From an uncultured Flavobacteriales bacterium (GTDB lineage: Bacteria; Bacteroidota; Bacteroidia; Flavobacteriales_G; Salibacteraceae): a DNA stretch of 60,833 nucleotides. The notes below the pieces were generated by a model, which was not told the DNA's origin, did no database searches, and saw nothing but the letters and a program-made list of their open reading frames with translations. The position numbers were made by a program, and so were the translations under genes. Below, in pieces: positions 44,809 through 53,343 of this stretch; within the stretch, counting starts at the first letter, position 1; each line of letters starts with the position of its first letter. The stretch spans positions 1 to 60,833 of the forward strand of contig CAJIZE010000021.1 of NCBI GenBank assembly GCA_905181855.1. Reading direction: 5' to 3'.

Positions 44809-46335
44809 ATGATCGGGACCATTAAAATCAAATCAGCACTGATTTCTGTCTTCCATAAGGAAGGCCTGGAGAGTATAGTTAAAGCCCTTAGCAAACAGGG
44901 AGTTACGATATATTCTACTGGCGGAACTCAAACTTTTATTAAGTCGCAGGGGGTAGATGTAGTTGCCGTAGAAGATTTAACTTCTTATCCATCTATTTTA
45001 GGCGGAAGAGTAAAGACTTTACATCCTAAAGTTTTTGGTGGAATTTTATCGCGTAGAGAACTAGCTGATGACAAAGCACAATTGCAAGAATTTGATATTC
45101 CTGAAATTGATTTGGTGATCGTTGATTTATATCCTTTTGAACAAACCGTTGCTTCTGGAGCTGAACATCAATCTATAATCGAAAAAATCGATATTGGTGG
45201 AATATCCTTGATTAGAGCTGCAGCAAAAAACTACAACAGCGTTGTTATCGTTTCATCACAAAATCAATATAAAAATTTAGAAACGATATTAGACAGTAAT
45301 GGTGAGTCAACATTGGCTCAGCGTAAATTATTAGCTGCAAAAGCATTTAATGTTTCCTCACATTACGACAGCGCCATTTTTAACTATTTTAATAGTGATG
45401 ATGAGGTTGATGCATTCAAGTTTTCTGGTCAAGATGGCAAAGTTTTAAGGTATGGCGAAAACCCACATCAAAAGGGGCTTTTTTATGGCGATTTAGAAGA
45501 AATGTTTGATAAGCTGCATGGCAAAGAATTATCGTACAACAATTTGTTAGATGTTGATGCAGCAGTTGCTTTAATAGCTGATTTTACTGGTGAGCCTACA
45601 ATTGCCATAATGAAACACAACAATGCTTGTGGTATTGCAGAAAGAGGTTCTTTGAAACAGGCATGGAATGATGCACTTGCTGCTGACCCAGTTTCTGCTT
45701 TTGGCGGAATTATTATAGCTAACAAAACTGTTGATGCTGAAACTGCTGAAGAAATGCACAAACTTTTTTTCGAAGTTTTAATAGCGCCAAGTTACACTGA
45801 CGATGCTTTGACTGTGTTAACGCAAAAGAAAAATCGAATCATATTAGTTCAAAAAGAAGTTGAATTAGCACGCAAACAACTGAAAACGTTGTTGAATGGA
45901 GTAATAGTTCAAGATAAAGATTTAAAAACTGAAACAGCTACAAATTTAACTCCTAGCACAGATAAATTAGCTAGCGAGCGTGAAATTGAAGATATGCTGT
46001 TTGCCAATAAATTGGTAAAGCATACAAAGTCGAACGCAATTATTTTAGTTAAAAACAAACAATTGCTAGCAAGTGGTACAGGTCAAACATCAAGAGTTGA
46101 TGCGCTGAACCAGGCAATTGAGAAAGCAAATAAATTTAAATTTGATTTAAAAGGAGCCGTAATGGCATCGGATGCGTTTTTTCCGTTTCCAGATTGTGTT
46201 GAAATAGCAGATAATGCAGGAATCACTGCAGTTATTCAACCAGGAGGCTCAATAAGAGATAAAGATTCAGTAAATTATTGTAATCAGCACAACATGAGCA
46301 TGGTAACAACAGGTACAAGACATTTTAAGCATTAA
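44809..46335 (+). CDS. purH: bifunctional AICAR formyltransferase/IMP cyclohydrolase
   Basis: 508 residues; the last two steps of de novo purine synthesis. The N-terminal IMP cyclohydrolase domain (about 1-195: STGGTQTFIKSQGV, YPSILGGRVKTLHPKVFGGIL) and the C-terminal AICAR transformylase domain (YGENPHQKG, KHNNACGIA with the catalytic Lys-His, DPVSAFGGII, SDAFFPFPD, ending GTRHFKH) are complete. Runs directly into mreB (gap of 5 nt). Confidence 0.96.
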   Translation: MIGTIKIKSALISVFHKEGLESIVKALSKQGVTIYSTGGTQTFIKSQGVDVVAVEDLTSYPSILGGRVKTLHPKVFGGILSRRELADDKAQLQEFDIPEIDLVIVDLYPFEQTVASGAEHQSIIEKIDIGGISLIRAAAKNYNSVVIVSSQNQYKNLETILDSNGESTLAQRKLLAAKAFNVSSHYDSAIFNYFNSDDEVDAFKFSGQDGKVLRYGENPHQKGLFYGDLEEMFDKLHGKELSYNNLLDVDAAVALIADFTGEPTIAIMKHNNACGIAERGSLKQAWNDALAADPVSAFGGIIIANKTVDAETAEEMHKLFFEVLIAPSYTDDALTVLTQKKNRIILVQKEVELARKQLKTLLNGVIVQDKDLKTETATNLTPSTDKLASEREIEDMLFANKLVKHTKSNAIILVKNKQLLASGTGQTSRVDALNQAIEKANKFKFDLKGAVMASDAFFPFPDCVEIADNAGITAVIQPGGSIRDKDSVNYCNQHNMSMVTTGTRHFKH

Positions 46336-46340
46336 CAATA

Positions 46341-47363
46341 ATGGGATTATTTGATTTTTTTACACAAGAAATAGCCATTGACCTTGGAACGGCCAACACG
46401 TTGATTATTCACAACGACAAAGTTGTTGTTGATGAACCATCCATTGTTGCTATTGATAGAACTACAAGAAAGGTAATTGCGGTAGGTAAACGGGCCATGC
46501 AAATGCATGGTAAAACCCACGAAAACATAAAAACCAATCGTCCTCTAAAAGATGGTGTTATTGCTGATTTTCAAGCAGCTGAATACATGATCAGAGAGAT
46601 GATTAAAATGATTAACCCAAAAAAGCGTTGGTTTACTCCTTCTCTAAAAATGGTAATCTGTATTCCTTCAGGAATTACTGAAGTTGAGAAACGAGCAGTT
46701 AGAGATTCAGCAGAGCATGCTGGTGCCAAAGAAGTATATTTGATTAGAGAGCCAATGGCCGCTGCAATTGGTATTGGTATTGACGTGGACGAACCTATGG
46801 GTAATATGATTATTGATATAGGAGGTGGCACTTCCGAAATTGCAGTAATAGCACTTGGCGGAATTGTTTGTGATAAATCAATCCGTGTTGCAGGAGATGA
46901 GTTTACAGGTGATATTGAAGATTATTTAAGAAGACAACACAATATTTTGATTGGTGAACGTACTGCTGAAAGAATTAAAATTATGGTTGGAGCAGCTTTG
47001 CCAGAACTAGATGATCCACCAGAAGATTACGCAGTACACGGTAGAGATTTGATGACCGGTATTCCGAAAGAGATTATGGTTTCATATGTTGAAATAGCAC
47101 ATGCCTTAGATAAATCAATATCTAAAATTGAAGAAGCTATACTTAGTGCGCTTGAAATGACACCACCTGAATTATCTGCTGATATCTATAAAACAGGTAT
47201 TTACATGGCCGGTGGAGGTTCAATGTTGCGTGGCCTTGATAAAAGGATTCAGATGAAAACAAAATTACCGGTTCACATTGCCGAAGATCCATTAAGAGCT
47301 GTGGCAAGAGGAACAGGTATTGCATTAAAGAACATCGATAAATTCCAGTTTTTGGAGCGTTAA
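46341..47363 (+). CDS. mreB: rod shape-determining protein MreB
   Basis: 340-residue bacterial actin that organises lateral wall synthesis. Nucleotide-binding motifs IDLGTANTLI (phosphate-1) and IDIGGGTSEIAVI (phosphate-2), PSGITEVEKRAVRDSAEHAGA, and the adenosine region GIYMAGGGSMLRGLD. The N-terminal GLFDFF likely forms the membrane-binding amphipathic segment. First of the mre/mrd cluster. Confidence 0.97.
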   Translation: MGLFDFFTQEIAIDLGTANTLIIHNDKVVVDEPSIVAIDRTTRKVIAVGKRAMQMHGKTHENIKTNRPLKDGVIADFQAAEYMIREMIKMINPKKRWFTPSLKMVICIPSGITEVEKRAVRDSAEHAGAKEVYLIREPMAAAIGIGIDVDEPMGNMIIDIGGGTSEIAVIALGGIVCDKSIRVAGDEFTGDIEDYLRRQHNILIGERTAERIKIMVGAALPELDDPPEDYAVHGRDLMTGIPKEIMVSYVEIAHALDKSISKIEEAILSALEMTPPELSADIYKTGIYMAGGGSMLRGLDKRIQMKTKLPVHIAEDPLRAVARGTGIALKNIDKFQFLER

Positions 47364-47390
47364 GCCATTGGGCTTTTCGACTAGCGGCCC

Positions 47391-48227
47391 ATGAGAAATC
47401 TCCTAAATTTTATTTGGCGAAATCAGTTTGTAATACTGTTTTTGTGTTTTCAATCGATTTGCTTTTTATTGCTTTTTCAGTACAACTCGTTTCATAAGGC
47501 GCATGTTTTGAACTTAACTGCTGAGGTTTCGGGCTCAACCTTTTCAATGTTAAACAATACAACCGAGTACCTTAAGCTTAAAGAGGTGAACGAGCAGTTG
47601 CTAAAGGAAAATGGATTTTATAAATCACGAAATAAAGTTGATGGCTATTATTCGCTAACACCTCATGTAAAGTACTTTAATGATTCTATACACCATAAAC
47701 AATACAATTATATTGGTGCTAAAATAATTAACAATACGGTATCAAAAAGGAACAATTACATTACAATTAACAGAGGTTCAGCTGATGGAATAAAGCCTGA
47801 AATGGGTTTGATTACCAAGAATGGAATAATTGGGGTTATCAAAGATGTGTCAGAACATTTTGCTGTGGCTTTGTCAGTGCTACATGGTAAAACAACAGTA
47901 GGAGTGAAGCTTAAAAACGATGACTACTTTGGGTTAATGAGTTGGGACGGAAAAAATTATCAAAACACTCAATTGTCCGATATTCCAAATCATGTAAATG
48001 TGCAAATTGGTGACACAGCTGTTTCAAGAGGTCATTCAACATTGTACCCTGCTAATATACCGGTTGGTATAATTACAGGAATTAATCAAGAGGAAGGGGA
48101 AATATTTTATTCGATAGAAATGAAACTCATCGAAGATCTAAAACAGACTTCATATTGTTATGCTGTAGAGAATATTATTGCAATCGAACAAATAGAATTA
48201 GAAGAAAAGGTAGAGGATGAGATTTGA
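47391..48227 (+). CDS. mreC: rod shape-determining protein MreC
   Basis: 278 residues. One N-terminal TM (about 12-29), a coiled-coil segment (EYLKLKEVNEQLLKENGFY) and two beta-barrel domains (NYITINRGSADGIKPEMGLITKNGIIGVIKDVSEHFA). Periplasmic scaffold linking MreB to PBP2. Overlaps mreD by 11 nt. Confidence 0.94.
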   Translation: MRNLLNFIWRNQFVILFLCFQSICFLLLFQYNSFHKAHVLNLTAEVSGSTFSMLNNTTEYLKLKEVNEQLLKENGFYKSRNKVDGYYSLTPHVKYFNDSIHHKQYNYIGAKIINNTVSKRNNYITINRGSADGIKPEMGLITKNGIIGVIKDVSEHFAVALSVLHGKTTVGVKLKNDDYFGLMSWDGKNYQNTQLSDIPNHVNVQIGDTAVSRGHSTLYPANIPVGIITGINQEEGEIFYSIEMKLIEDLKQTSYCYAVENIIAIEQIELEEKVEDEI

Positions 48228-48735
48228 GTTGCTAAACCACATCATGCGATTTATTGTGCTTTCGGCAGTACAAATATTTGTGCTTAATAACATTGCTCTG
48301 TTTGATTTCGCAACACCTTATTTGTACCTGTTTTTTATCATAGCATTGCCTCTAAAAATCCCTAATTGGGCATTGTTGTCCGTTGCTTTTTTATCGGGTT
48401 TAACCATTGATGTATTTACAAGCACACCAGGAATGCATGCATCAGCTTGTGTTACGGTGGCCTTTATTAGACCATTTTTACTAGAGTTGATTTCTCCCCG
48501 TGAAGGCTATGGTTCTGGTAACCCACCTTTAATTAGATCATTCGGATTGCAATGGTTTCTTACCTATTCGGGTATTCTAGTTGTATTTCATCACGTAGTA
48601 CTTTTTATGATTGAATTATTTAGATTTTCAGAGTTACACAGGTTGTTTGGCAAAGCATTCGTAAGTGCCCTTTTCACCATCTTGCTGATGGTCATTATTC
48701 AATATTTTAATCAATCGAAAAAGAGCTTTGAATGA
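48217..48735 (+). CDS. mreD: rod shape-determining protein MreD
   Basis: 172-residue inner-membrane protein with about five TM helices; family marks are LFDFATPYLYLFFIIALPLKIP and FLSGLTIDVFTSTPGMHASACV. Overlaps mreC (11 nt) and mrdA (4 nt). Confidence 0.9.
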   Translation: MRFELLNHIMRFIVLSAVQIFVLNNIALFDFATPYLYLFFIIALPLKIPNWALLSVAFLSGLTIDVFTSTPGMHASACVTVAFIRPFLLELISPREGYGSGNPPLIRSFGLQWFLTYSGILVVFHHVVLFMIELFRFSELHRLFGKAFVSALFTILLMVIIQYFNQSKKSFE

Positions 48736-50555
48736 AAGATTTTGATGATAGAAAGTACGTAGTTACCGCCATCATATTGGTAACTAGTTTTATTTACCTT
48801 ATCAGGTTGTTCTATGTTCAAGTAATTGATGATTCATACAAGCTGTCGGCTAAAAATCAAGCTTTAAGAACATTAGTTCATTATCCCTCAAGGGGATTAA
48901 TTTACGACCGAAACAAGGAGCTTTTGGTGTTTAATGAAGCAGCATATGATTTAATGGTAACACCTAAACAAACAAAAGGAATTGACACCACAGCGTTTTG
49001 TGAAATAGTTGGAATTACCAAAGAAGAATATATAGCTAAAATGGAAAAAGCCAAAAGCTATTCAAGCTACAAGGCATCGGTTTTCGAGAAACAAATTCCA
49101 TCCGACCAGTTTACCTCAATATCTGAAAAGCTTTACCTGTTTTCAGGTTTTTATGGTCAAAAAAGAACCCTCCGAAAATACCCTAAACCAATTGCATCAC
49201 ATGTTCTAGGTTACATCGGAGAAGTAAGTCTATCACGGATTAAGAAAAACCCTTATTATAAAAAGAGTGATTATATAGGTATTAGAGGCTTAGAAAAAGA
49301 ATATGAAAAAGAACTTCGCGGAAAGCGTGGCAAAAAAGTGTTGATGGTTGATGTTCATAGTCGTGTAAAAGGAAGTTATCAGAATGGTGCTTACGATACA
49401 ATGGCAGTTCACGGAACGAATCTATATACGAGCATTGACCGCGATTTACAAGAATATGCCGAGCACTTAATGAAAAACAAACGAGGTAGCGTGGTAGCTA
49501 TAGAGCCTTCAACAGGTGAAATACTTACCTTGGTTACTGCACCTAGCTATGATCCAAATTTTTTGGTAGGTCGCAACCGATCAGATAACTACAACTCATT
49601 AGTTGCCAACGATTCGTTAAACCCTCTTTTTAACCGTGCTATTGATGCTCAATACCGACCAGGATCTATATTTAAATTGGTGCAATCATTAGTAGGATTG
49701 GAGCAAGGAGTAATTACAACGGAAACCAGAATTAAATGCAATAGAGGCATTATAAATTGCCATGGCAATCACAGCAACGACAAATTGGTTGAAGCTATAC
49801 AGCATTCGTGTAACCCCTATTTTTATCAGGTTTACAAACGTTTGATACAGCCAGGTAAATACAGTAATATTTTTAAGGATAGTGAAGCAGGACTTAACGA
49901 ATGGCACAGAATGGTTTCGAAATTTGGTTTCGGACAAAAATTAGAATCTGATATTCCTGGAATTTCAGGAGGCTTATTACCAGATGTTGCTTTTTACAAT
50001 CGCTGGTATGGCGAACACAGATGGGCTTTTAGTACTATTTATTCGAACAGTATAGGTGAAGGCGAAATGGGTGTTGTACCAATTCAAATGGCAAATTTAG
50101 CGGCTACCTTAGCAAACAAAGGTTTTTATTATACACCACATTTGGTTAAAGGTATTGGCGAGGATTTTAGTATTCGGGAAGTCTTTACCACCAAGCACGA
50201 AACCGAAATTACCCCAAAATATTTCGATCCAGTTATTGAAGCTATGAGTGCAGTAGTAAATTTACCTGGGGGTACGGCTCGTCAAGCACGATTAGATAGC
50301 ATTGAAGTTTGCGGTAAAACAGGAACAGTTCAAAACCCAGATAGGCCAGATCATTCTGTATTCATTTGTTTCGCTCCGCGGGATAACCCTAAAATTGCGA
50401 TTGCCGTTTATGTTGAATACTCAGATTATGGTGGACTTTGGTCAGCACCGATATCATCTTTGTTAATAGAGAAATATTTAACTGGTAAAATCAACGATAC
50501 TGAAAAAGAAAAACGAATGCTTGAGGCAAAGTTTTTAACCATATATGAGAAGTAA
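48732..50555 (+). CDS. mrdA: penicillin-binding protein 2
   Basis: 607-residue monofunctional transpeptidase of the elongation complex. One N-terminal TM, a dimerisation domain with PSRGLIYDRN, and the transpeptidase motifs PGSIFKL (S-x-x-K), SCN (S-x-N, in HSCNPYFYQ) and KTGT (in VCGKTGTVQNP). Start overlaps mreD by ATGA; the end overlaps rodA by 11 nt. Target of beta-lactams such as mecillinam by family knowledge. Confidence 0.95.
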   Translation: MKDFDDRKYVVTAIILVTSFIYLIRLFYVQVIDDSYKLSAKNQALRTLVHYPSRGLIYDRNKELLVFNEAAYDLMVTPKQTKGIDTTAFCEIVGITKEEYIAKMEKAKSYSSYKASVFEKQIPSDQFTSISEKLYLFSGFYGQKRTLRKYPKPIASHVLGYIGEVSLSRIKKNPYYKKSDYIGIRGLEKEYEKELRGKRGKKVLMVDVHSRVKGSYQNGAYDTMAVHGTNLYTSIDRDLQEYAEHLMKNKRGSVVAIEPSTGEILTLVTAPSYDPNFLVGRNRSDNYNSLVANDSLNPLFNRAIDAQYRPGSIFKLVQSLVGLEQGVITTETRIKCNRGIINCHGNHSNDKLVEAIQHSCNPYFYQVYKRLIQPGKYSNIFKDSEAGLNEWHRMVSKFGFGQKLESDIPGISGGLLPDVAFYNRWYGEHRWAFSTIYSNSIGEGEMGVVPIQMANLAATLANKGFYYTPHLVKGIGEDFSIREVFTTKHETEITPKYFDPVIEAMSAVVNLPGGTARQARLDSIEVCGKTGTVQNPDRPDHSVFICFAPRDNPKIAIAVYVEYSDYGGLWSAPISSLLIEKYLTGKINDTEKEKRMLEAKFLTIYEK

Positions 50556-51846
50556 AAGAAACATATTTCAAAATATTGATTGGTTTACCATTGTTCTTTA
50601 CGGAATATTGGTTTTAATTGGTTGGCTAAATATTTATGCAGCTAATTACAATGAGGATGAAGTTTGGTTTAGTTTTTCGAAAAACTATGGCAAACAGTTG
50701 ATATGGATAGTGGCTTCGTTGGCTTTGATTTGGATGATTTTAATGTTAGAAGCACGTCTCTTTTCCACGTTTGCTTACTCTATATATGCCTTGGGTATTG
50801 CAATGCTCATTGGCGTTCTCATTTTCGGAATGGAAATAAAGGGTGCAAAAAGCTGGTTTGTGTTTGGCGGAATAAGTTTTCAGCCTTCTGAGTTCGCGAA
50901 ATTCGGAACAGCGCTAGCCATAACTAAATACCTTACCAATTTAAAGAAAAATGCAGGCCAATTTAAAGTGCGTTTCCAGGCCATTTTTATTCTCTTATTG
51001 CCAGCAGCTTTAATCATGTTACAGCCCGATACTGGCTCAGTATTGGTTTATGCTGCATTTGTTTTTGTACTATATAGAGAAGGGCTTTCAGGTAAAATTT
51101 TACTTTTTGGGTTAGGATTGGCCCTGTTCTTTATTTTGGCATTGCTACTCAAGCAGACATCAATTGATGTACCCTTTGGTTTAGTGATGCAAGGCAAACT
51201 CATTTTGATAGCTACCGTAATTACAATTTGTGGTTTTATTTATTGGTTTTTTAATTCACGAAAACGAAAATTACTTGTGCCTCTAACTATTGCAGTTGTA
51301 ATGATTTCGAGTTATGTTTTGAGTGTTGATTATGTTTTTGATAATGTAATGTCACCGCACCAACAAGATAGAATAAATGAGTTACTAGGAATCACTTTTG
51401 ACCCTAGTGGGGCAGGGTACAATGTGAATCAGTCAAAAATCGCCATTGGTTCAGGAGGCTTTTTTGGAAAAGGATTTTTACAAGGCACTCAAACTAAATA
51501 CAATTTTGTGCCTGAGCAAAGCACAGATTTTATTTTCTGTACAGTTGGTGAAGAGTGGGGGTTTATCGGAAGTTTTGTAGTTATCGTTGCCTTTGTTACT
51601 CTATTTATTCGATTGATATTTTTAGCGGAGAGGCAACGTTCCTCTTTCACTAGAATTTATTTTTACACAGTAGTATCAATTCTGTTTTTTCACTTTGCTA
51701 TAAACATTGGCATGACCATCGGTTTAGCTCCTGTAATAGGCATTCCGCTGCCATTTTTTAGCTACGGAGGTTCCTCGTTGTGGTCTTTTACAGTATTACT
51801 TTTTGTTGCTCTGCGGCTTGATGGCGAGCGCATGCATATACTGTAG
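50545..51846 (+). CDS. rodA: RodA peptidoglycan glycosyltransferase
   Basis: 433-residue SEDS-family polymerase with about ten TM helices. Signature segments are GAKSWFVFGGISFQPSEFAKFG and LLPAALIMLQPDTGSVLVY, DRI near the middle, FVPEQSTDFIFCTVGEEWGF and PLPFFSYGGSSLWS near the C-terminus. The catalytic Asp of SEDS proteins lies in the loop before the FVPEQSTDF segment. It works with PBP2 encoded just upstream. Confidence 0.95.
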   Translation: MRSKRNIFQNIDWFTIVLYGILVLIGWLNIYAANYNEDEVWFSFSKNYGKQLIWIVASLALIWMILMLEARLFSTFAYSIYALGIAMLIGVLIFGMEIKGAKSWFVFGGISFQPSEFAKFGTALAITKYLTNLKKNAGQFKVRFQAIFILLLPAALIMLQPDTGSVLVYAAFVFVLYREGLSGKILLFGLGLALFFILALLLKQTSIDVPFGLVMQGKLILIATVITICGFIYWFFNSRKRKLLVPLTIAVVMISSYVLSVDYVFDNVMSPHQQDRINELLGITFDPSGAGYNVNQSKIAIGSGGFFGKGFLQGTQTKYNFVPEQSTDFIFCTVGEEWGFIGSFVVIVAFVTLFIRLIFLAERQRSSFTRIYFYTVVSILFFHFAINIGMTIGLAPVIGIPLPFFSYGGSSLWSFTVLLFVALRLDGERMHIL

Positions 51847-51867
51847 TTGTTGCAGTTTAAAAATATG

Positions 51868-51890
51868 ATTTATATTAACAATATATAAAT
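51868..51890. promoter_or_regulatory. inverted repeat upstream of the RHH/MazF pair
   Basis: ATTTATAT (51868-51875) and ATATAAAT (51883-51890) with a 7-nt spacer, 10 nt before the antitoxin ATG. Likely binding site for the ribbon-helix-helix antitoxin; AT-rich context makes chance symmetry possible. Confidence 0.4.
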
Positions 51891-51899
51891 ACAAATTGT

Positions 51900-52136
51900 A
51901 TGGCAACTTTTACAAGCACATTACCAGATCACATCTTAAATCTTTTGTCTGAAAAGGCTCAACAATTAAAACTTCCTAAAAATAAGCTTATTGAAAAGGC
52001 TGTTACCATTTATTTGAATCAAATGAATAGGGTAGAATACATTAAGTCATATAAACAAATGGAGGATGATGAAGACCTGCTTTCAATTGTTGAAGAGAGA
52101 ATGGTTGGGTACTTAAAGCAAGTAGAAGAGAAATGA
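51900..52136 (+). CDS. ribbon-helix-helix antitoxin of a MazF-type toxin
   Basis: 78 residues. The N-terminal RHH fold (TFTSTLPDHILNLLSEKAQQLKLPKNKLIEKAVTIYL) binds DNA as a dimer; the acidic C-terminus (MEDDEDLLSIVEE) should mask the toxin. The stop overlaps the toxin start by ATGA. CopG/MazE-like; the exact family name is not certain. Confidence 0.85.
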   Translation: MATFTSTLPDHILNLLSEKAQQLKLPKNKLIEKAVTIYLNQMNRVEYIKSYKQMEDDEDLLSIVEERMVGYLKQVEEK

Positions 52137-52468
52137 GAAAAGGTGAAGTATGGCAAGTTAACATCAACCCTGTAAAAGGTAGTGAGCAAGCGGGAATTCG
52201 GCCTGTGGTAATTGTCTCTGGTGATCTTTTAAACGAGTATGCATCTGTAGTTTGGGTTTGCCCATTAACAACCAAAATAAAAATCTATAAAGGCAATGTG
52301 CTTCTTAAGCCAAACAAGTTGAATGGACTCAAAAAAGAATCGGAAATATTGAATTTGCATTTAAGAGCAATATCAAAGGATAGATTAGTAGTGCAAGTTG
52401 GAGAAATCACTAAGGAGCAATTAATCCAAACAAGAAAAGGACTACAGGAGATTATGGAAATGGACTAA
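52133..52468 (+). CDS. MazF/PemK-family endoribonuclease toxin
   Basis: 111 residues. PemK fold with KGEVWQVNINPVKGSEQAGIRPVVIVSGDLLN (conserved Arg in GIRPVVIV), VWVCPLTTK and LHLRAISKDRLVVQVGEI (conserved Ser-x-Asp region). Cleaves mRNA at short sites by family knowledge. Complete and apparently functional. Confidence 0.9.
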   Translation: MRKGEVWQVNINPVKGSEQAGIRPVVIVSGDLLNEYASVVWVCPLTTKIKIYKGNVLLKPNKLNGLKKESEILNLHLRAISKDRLVVQVGEITKEQLIQTRKGLQEIMEMD

Positions 52469-52469
52469 A

Positions 52470-52551
52470 GAGTAAGAACATCTATTTATTCTGCCATTAT
52501 GTTAAACATTGTATTTATAAACTGTTGCATAGATACTTTTGGTTCTTACTC
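52470..52551. repeat. long-range inverted repeat after the toxin gene
   Basis: GAGTAAGAAC (52470-52479) and its exact reverse complement (52542-52551) flank 62 nt, with an inner ATCTAT/ATAGAT pair extending the stem after a bulge. Located directly behind the MazF stop. No poly-T follows; may be a transcript end structure, small RNA or element remnant. Confidence 0.45.
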
Positions 52552-52599
52552 ACCTGCTTTAGAGATTTTGCAGACTACAAATAGTTTTACCCAATTAAA

Positions 52600-53343
52600 T
52601 TAATCACTTGTCTGCTTCGGTTTCCTCAATTCAAAGTTTTGACCTAAATAAACTTTACGCACGGTTTCATCGGCAGCTAAATCTTCAGCAATACCTGCTT
52701 TTAGAATGTTTCCTTCGTAAAGTAAATACGCTCGGTCAGTAATTGATAATGTTTCTTGTACGTTGTGGTCGGTAATTAATATACCAATGCCACGCGCTTT
52801 TAATTGGTAAATAATGGATTGAATGTCTTCAACCGCGATGGGGTCAACACCAGCAAATGGTTCATCGAGTAAAATAAATTTGGGGTCAACCGCTAAAGCT
52901 CGAGCAATTTCCGTTCTTCTTCGTTCGCCTCCTGAAAGCAAATCACCACGGTTTTTACGAACATGGTTCAAGCCAAATTCACTTATTAATTTTTCGAGTT
53001 TTTCTTTTTGATCTTTTTTCGAAAGTTTGGTCATCTGTAAAATGGCCATAATGTTATCTTCAACACTTAGTTTTCTGAAAACACTTGCTTCTTGGGGTAA
53101 ATACGCAATGCCATCTTTGGCACGTTTGTACATGGCCTCTTTGGTGATGTCCTTACCATCGAGTGTAATTTTACCATTGTTGGGTTTTATTAATCCAACA
53201 ATCATGTAAAAGGAGGTGGTTTTTCCAGCACCATTCGGACCGAGCAGGCCAACAATTTCGCCTTGATTTACTTCAATACTTACCTTTTTTACAACGGTTC
53301 TGCCATTGTATGATTTAACTAAATCGGTTGCTGATAATTTCAT
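52600..53343 (-). CDS. lptB: LPS export ABC transporter ATPase
   Basis: 247 residues. Walker [11 protein letters not shown], signature [16 protein letters not shown], Walker [14 protein letters not shown], and the switch His in [11 protein letters not shown]. The GGERRR form and short length match LptB, which powers LPS extraction with LptFG and LptC (lptC is at 30881). The start abuts the DUF5686 stop by one base. Confidence 0.95.
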   Translation of the reverse strand: MKLSATDLVKSYNGRTVVKKVSIEVNQGEIVGLLGPNGAGKTTSFYMIVGLIKPNNGKITLDGKDITKEAMYKRAKDGIAYLPQEASVFRKLSVEDNIMAILQMTKLSKKDQKEKLEKLISEFGLNHVRKNRGDLLSGGERRRTEIARALAVDPKFILLDEPFAGVDPIAVEDIQSIIYQLKARGIGILITDHNVQETLSITDRAYLLYEGNILKAGIAEDLAADETVRKVYLGQNFELRKPKQTSD

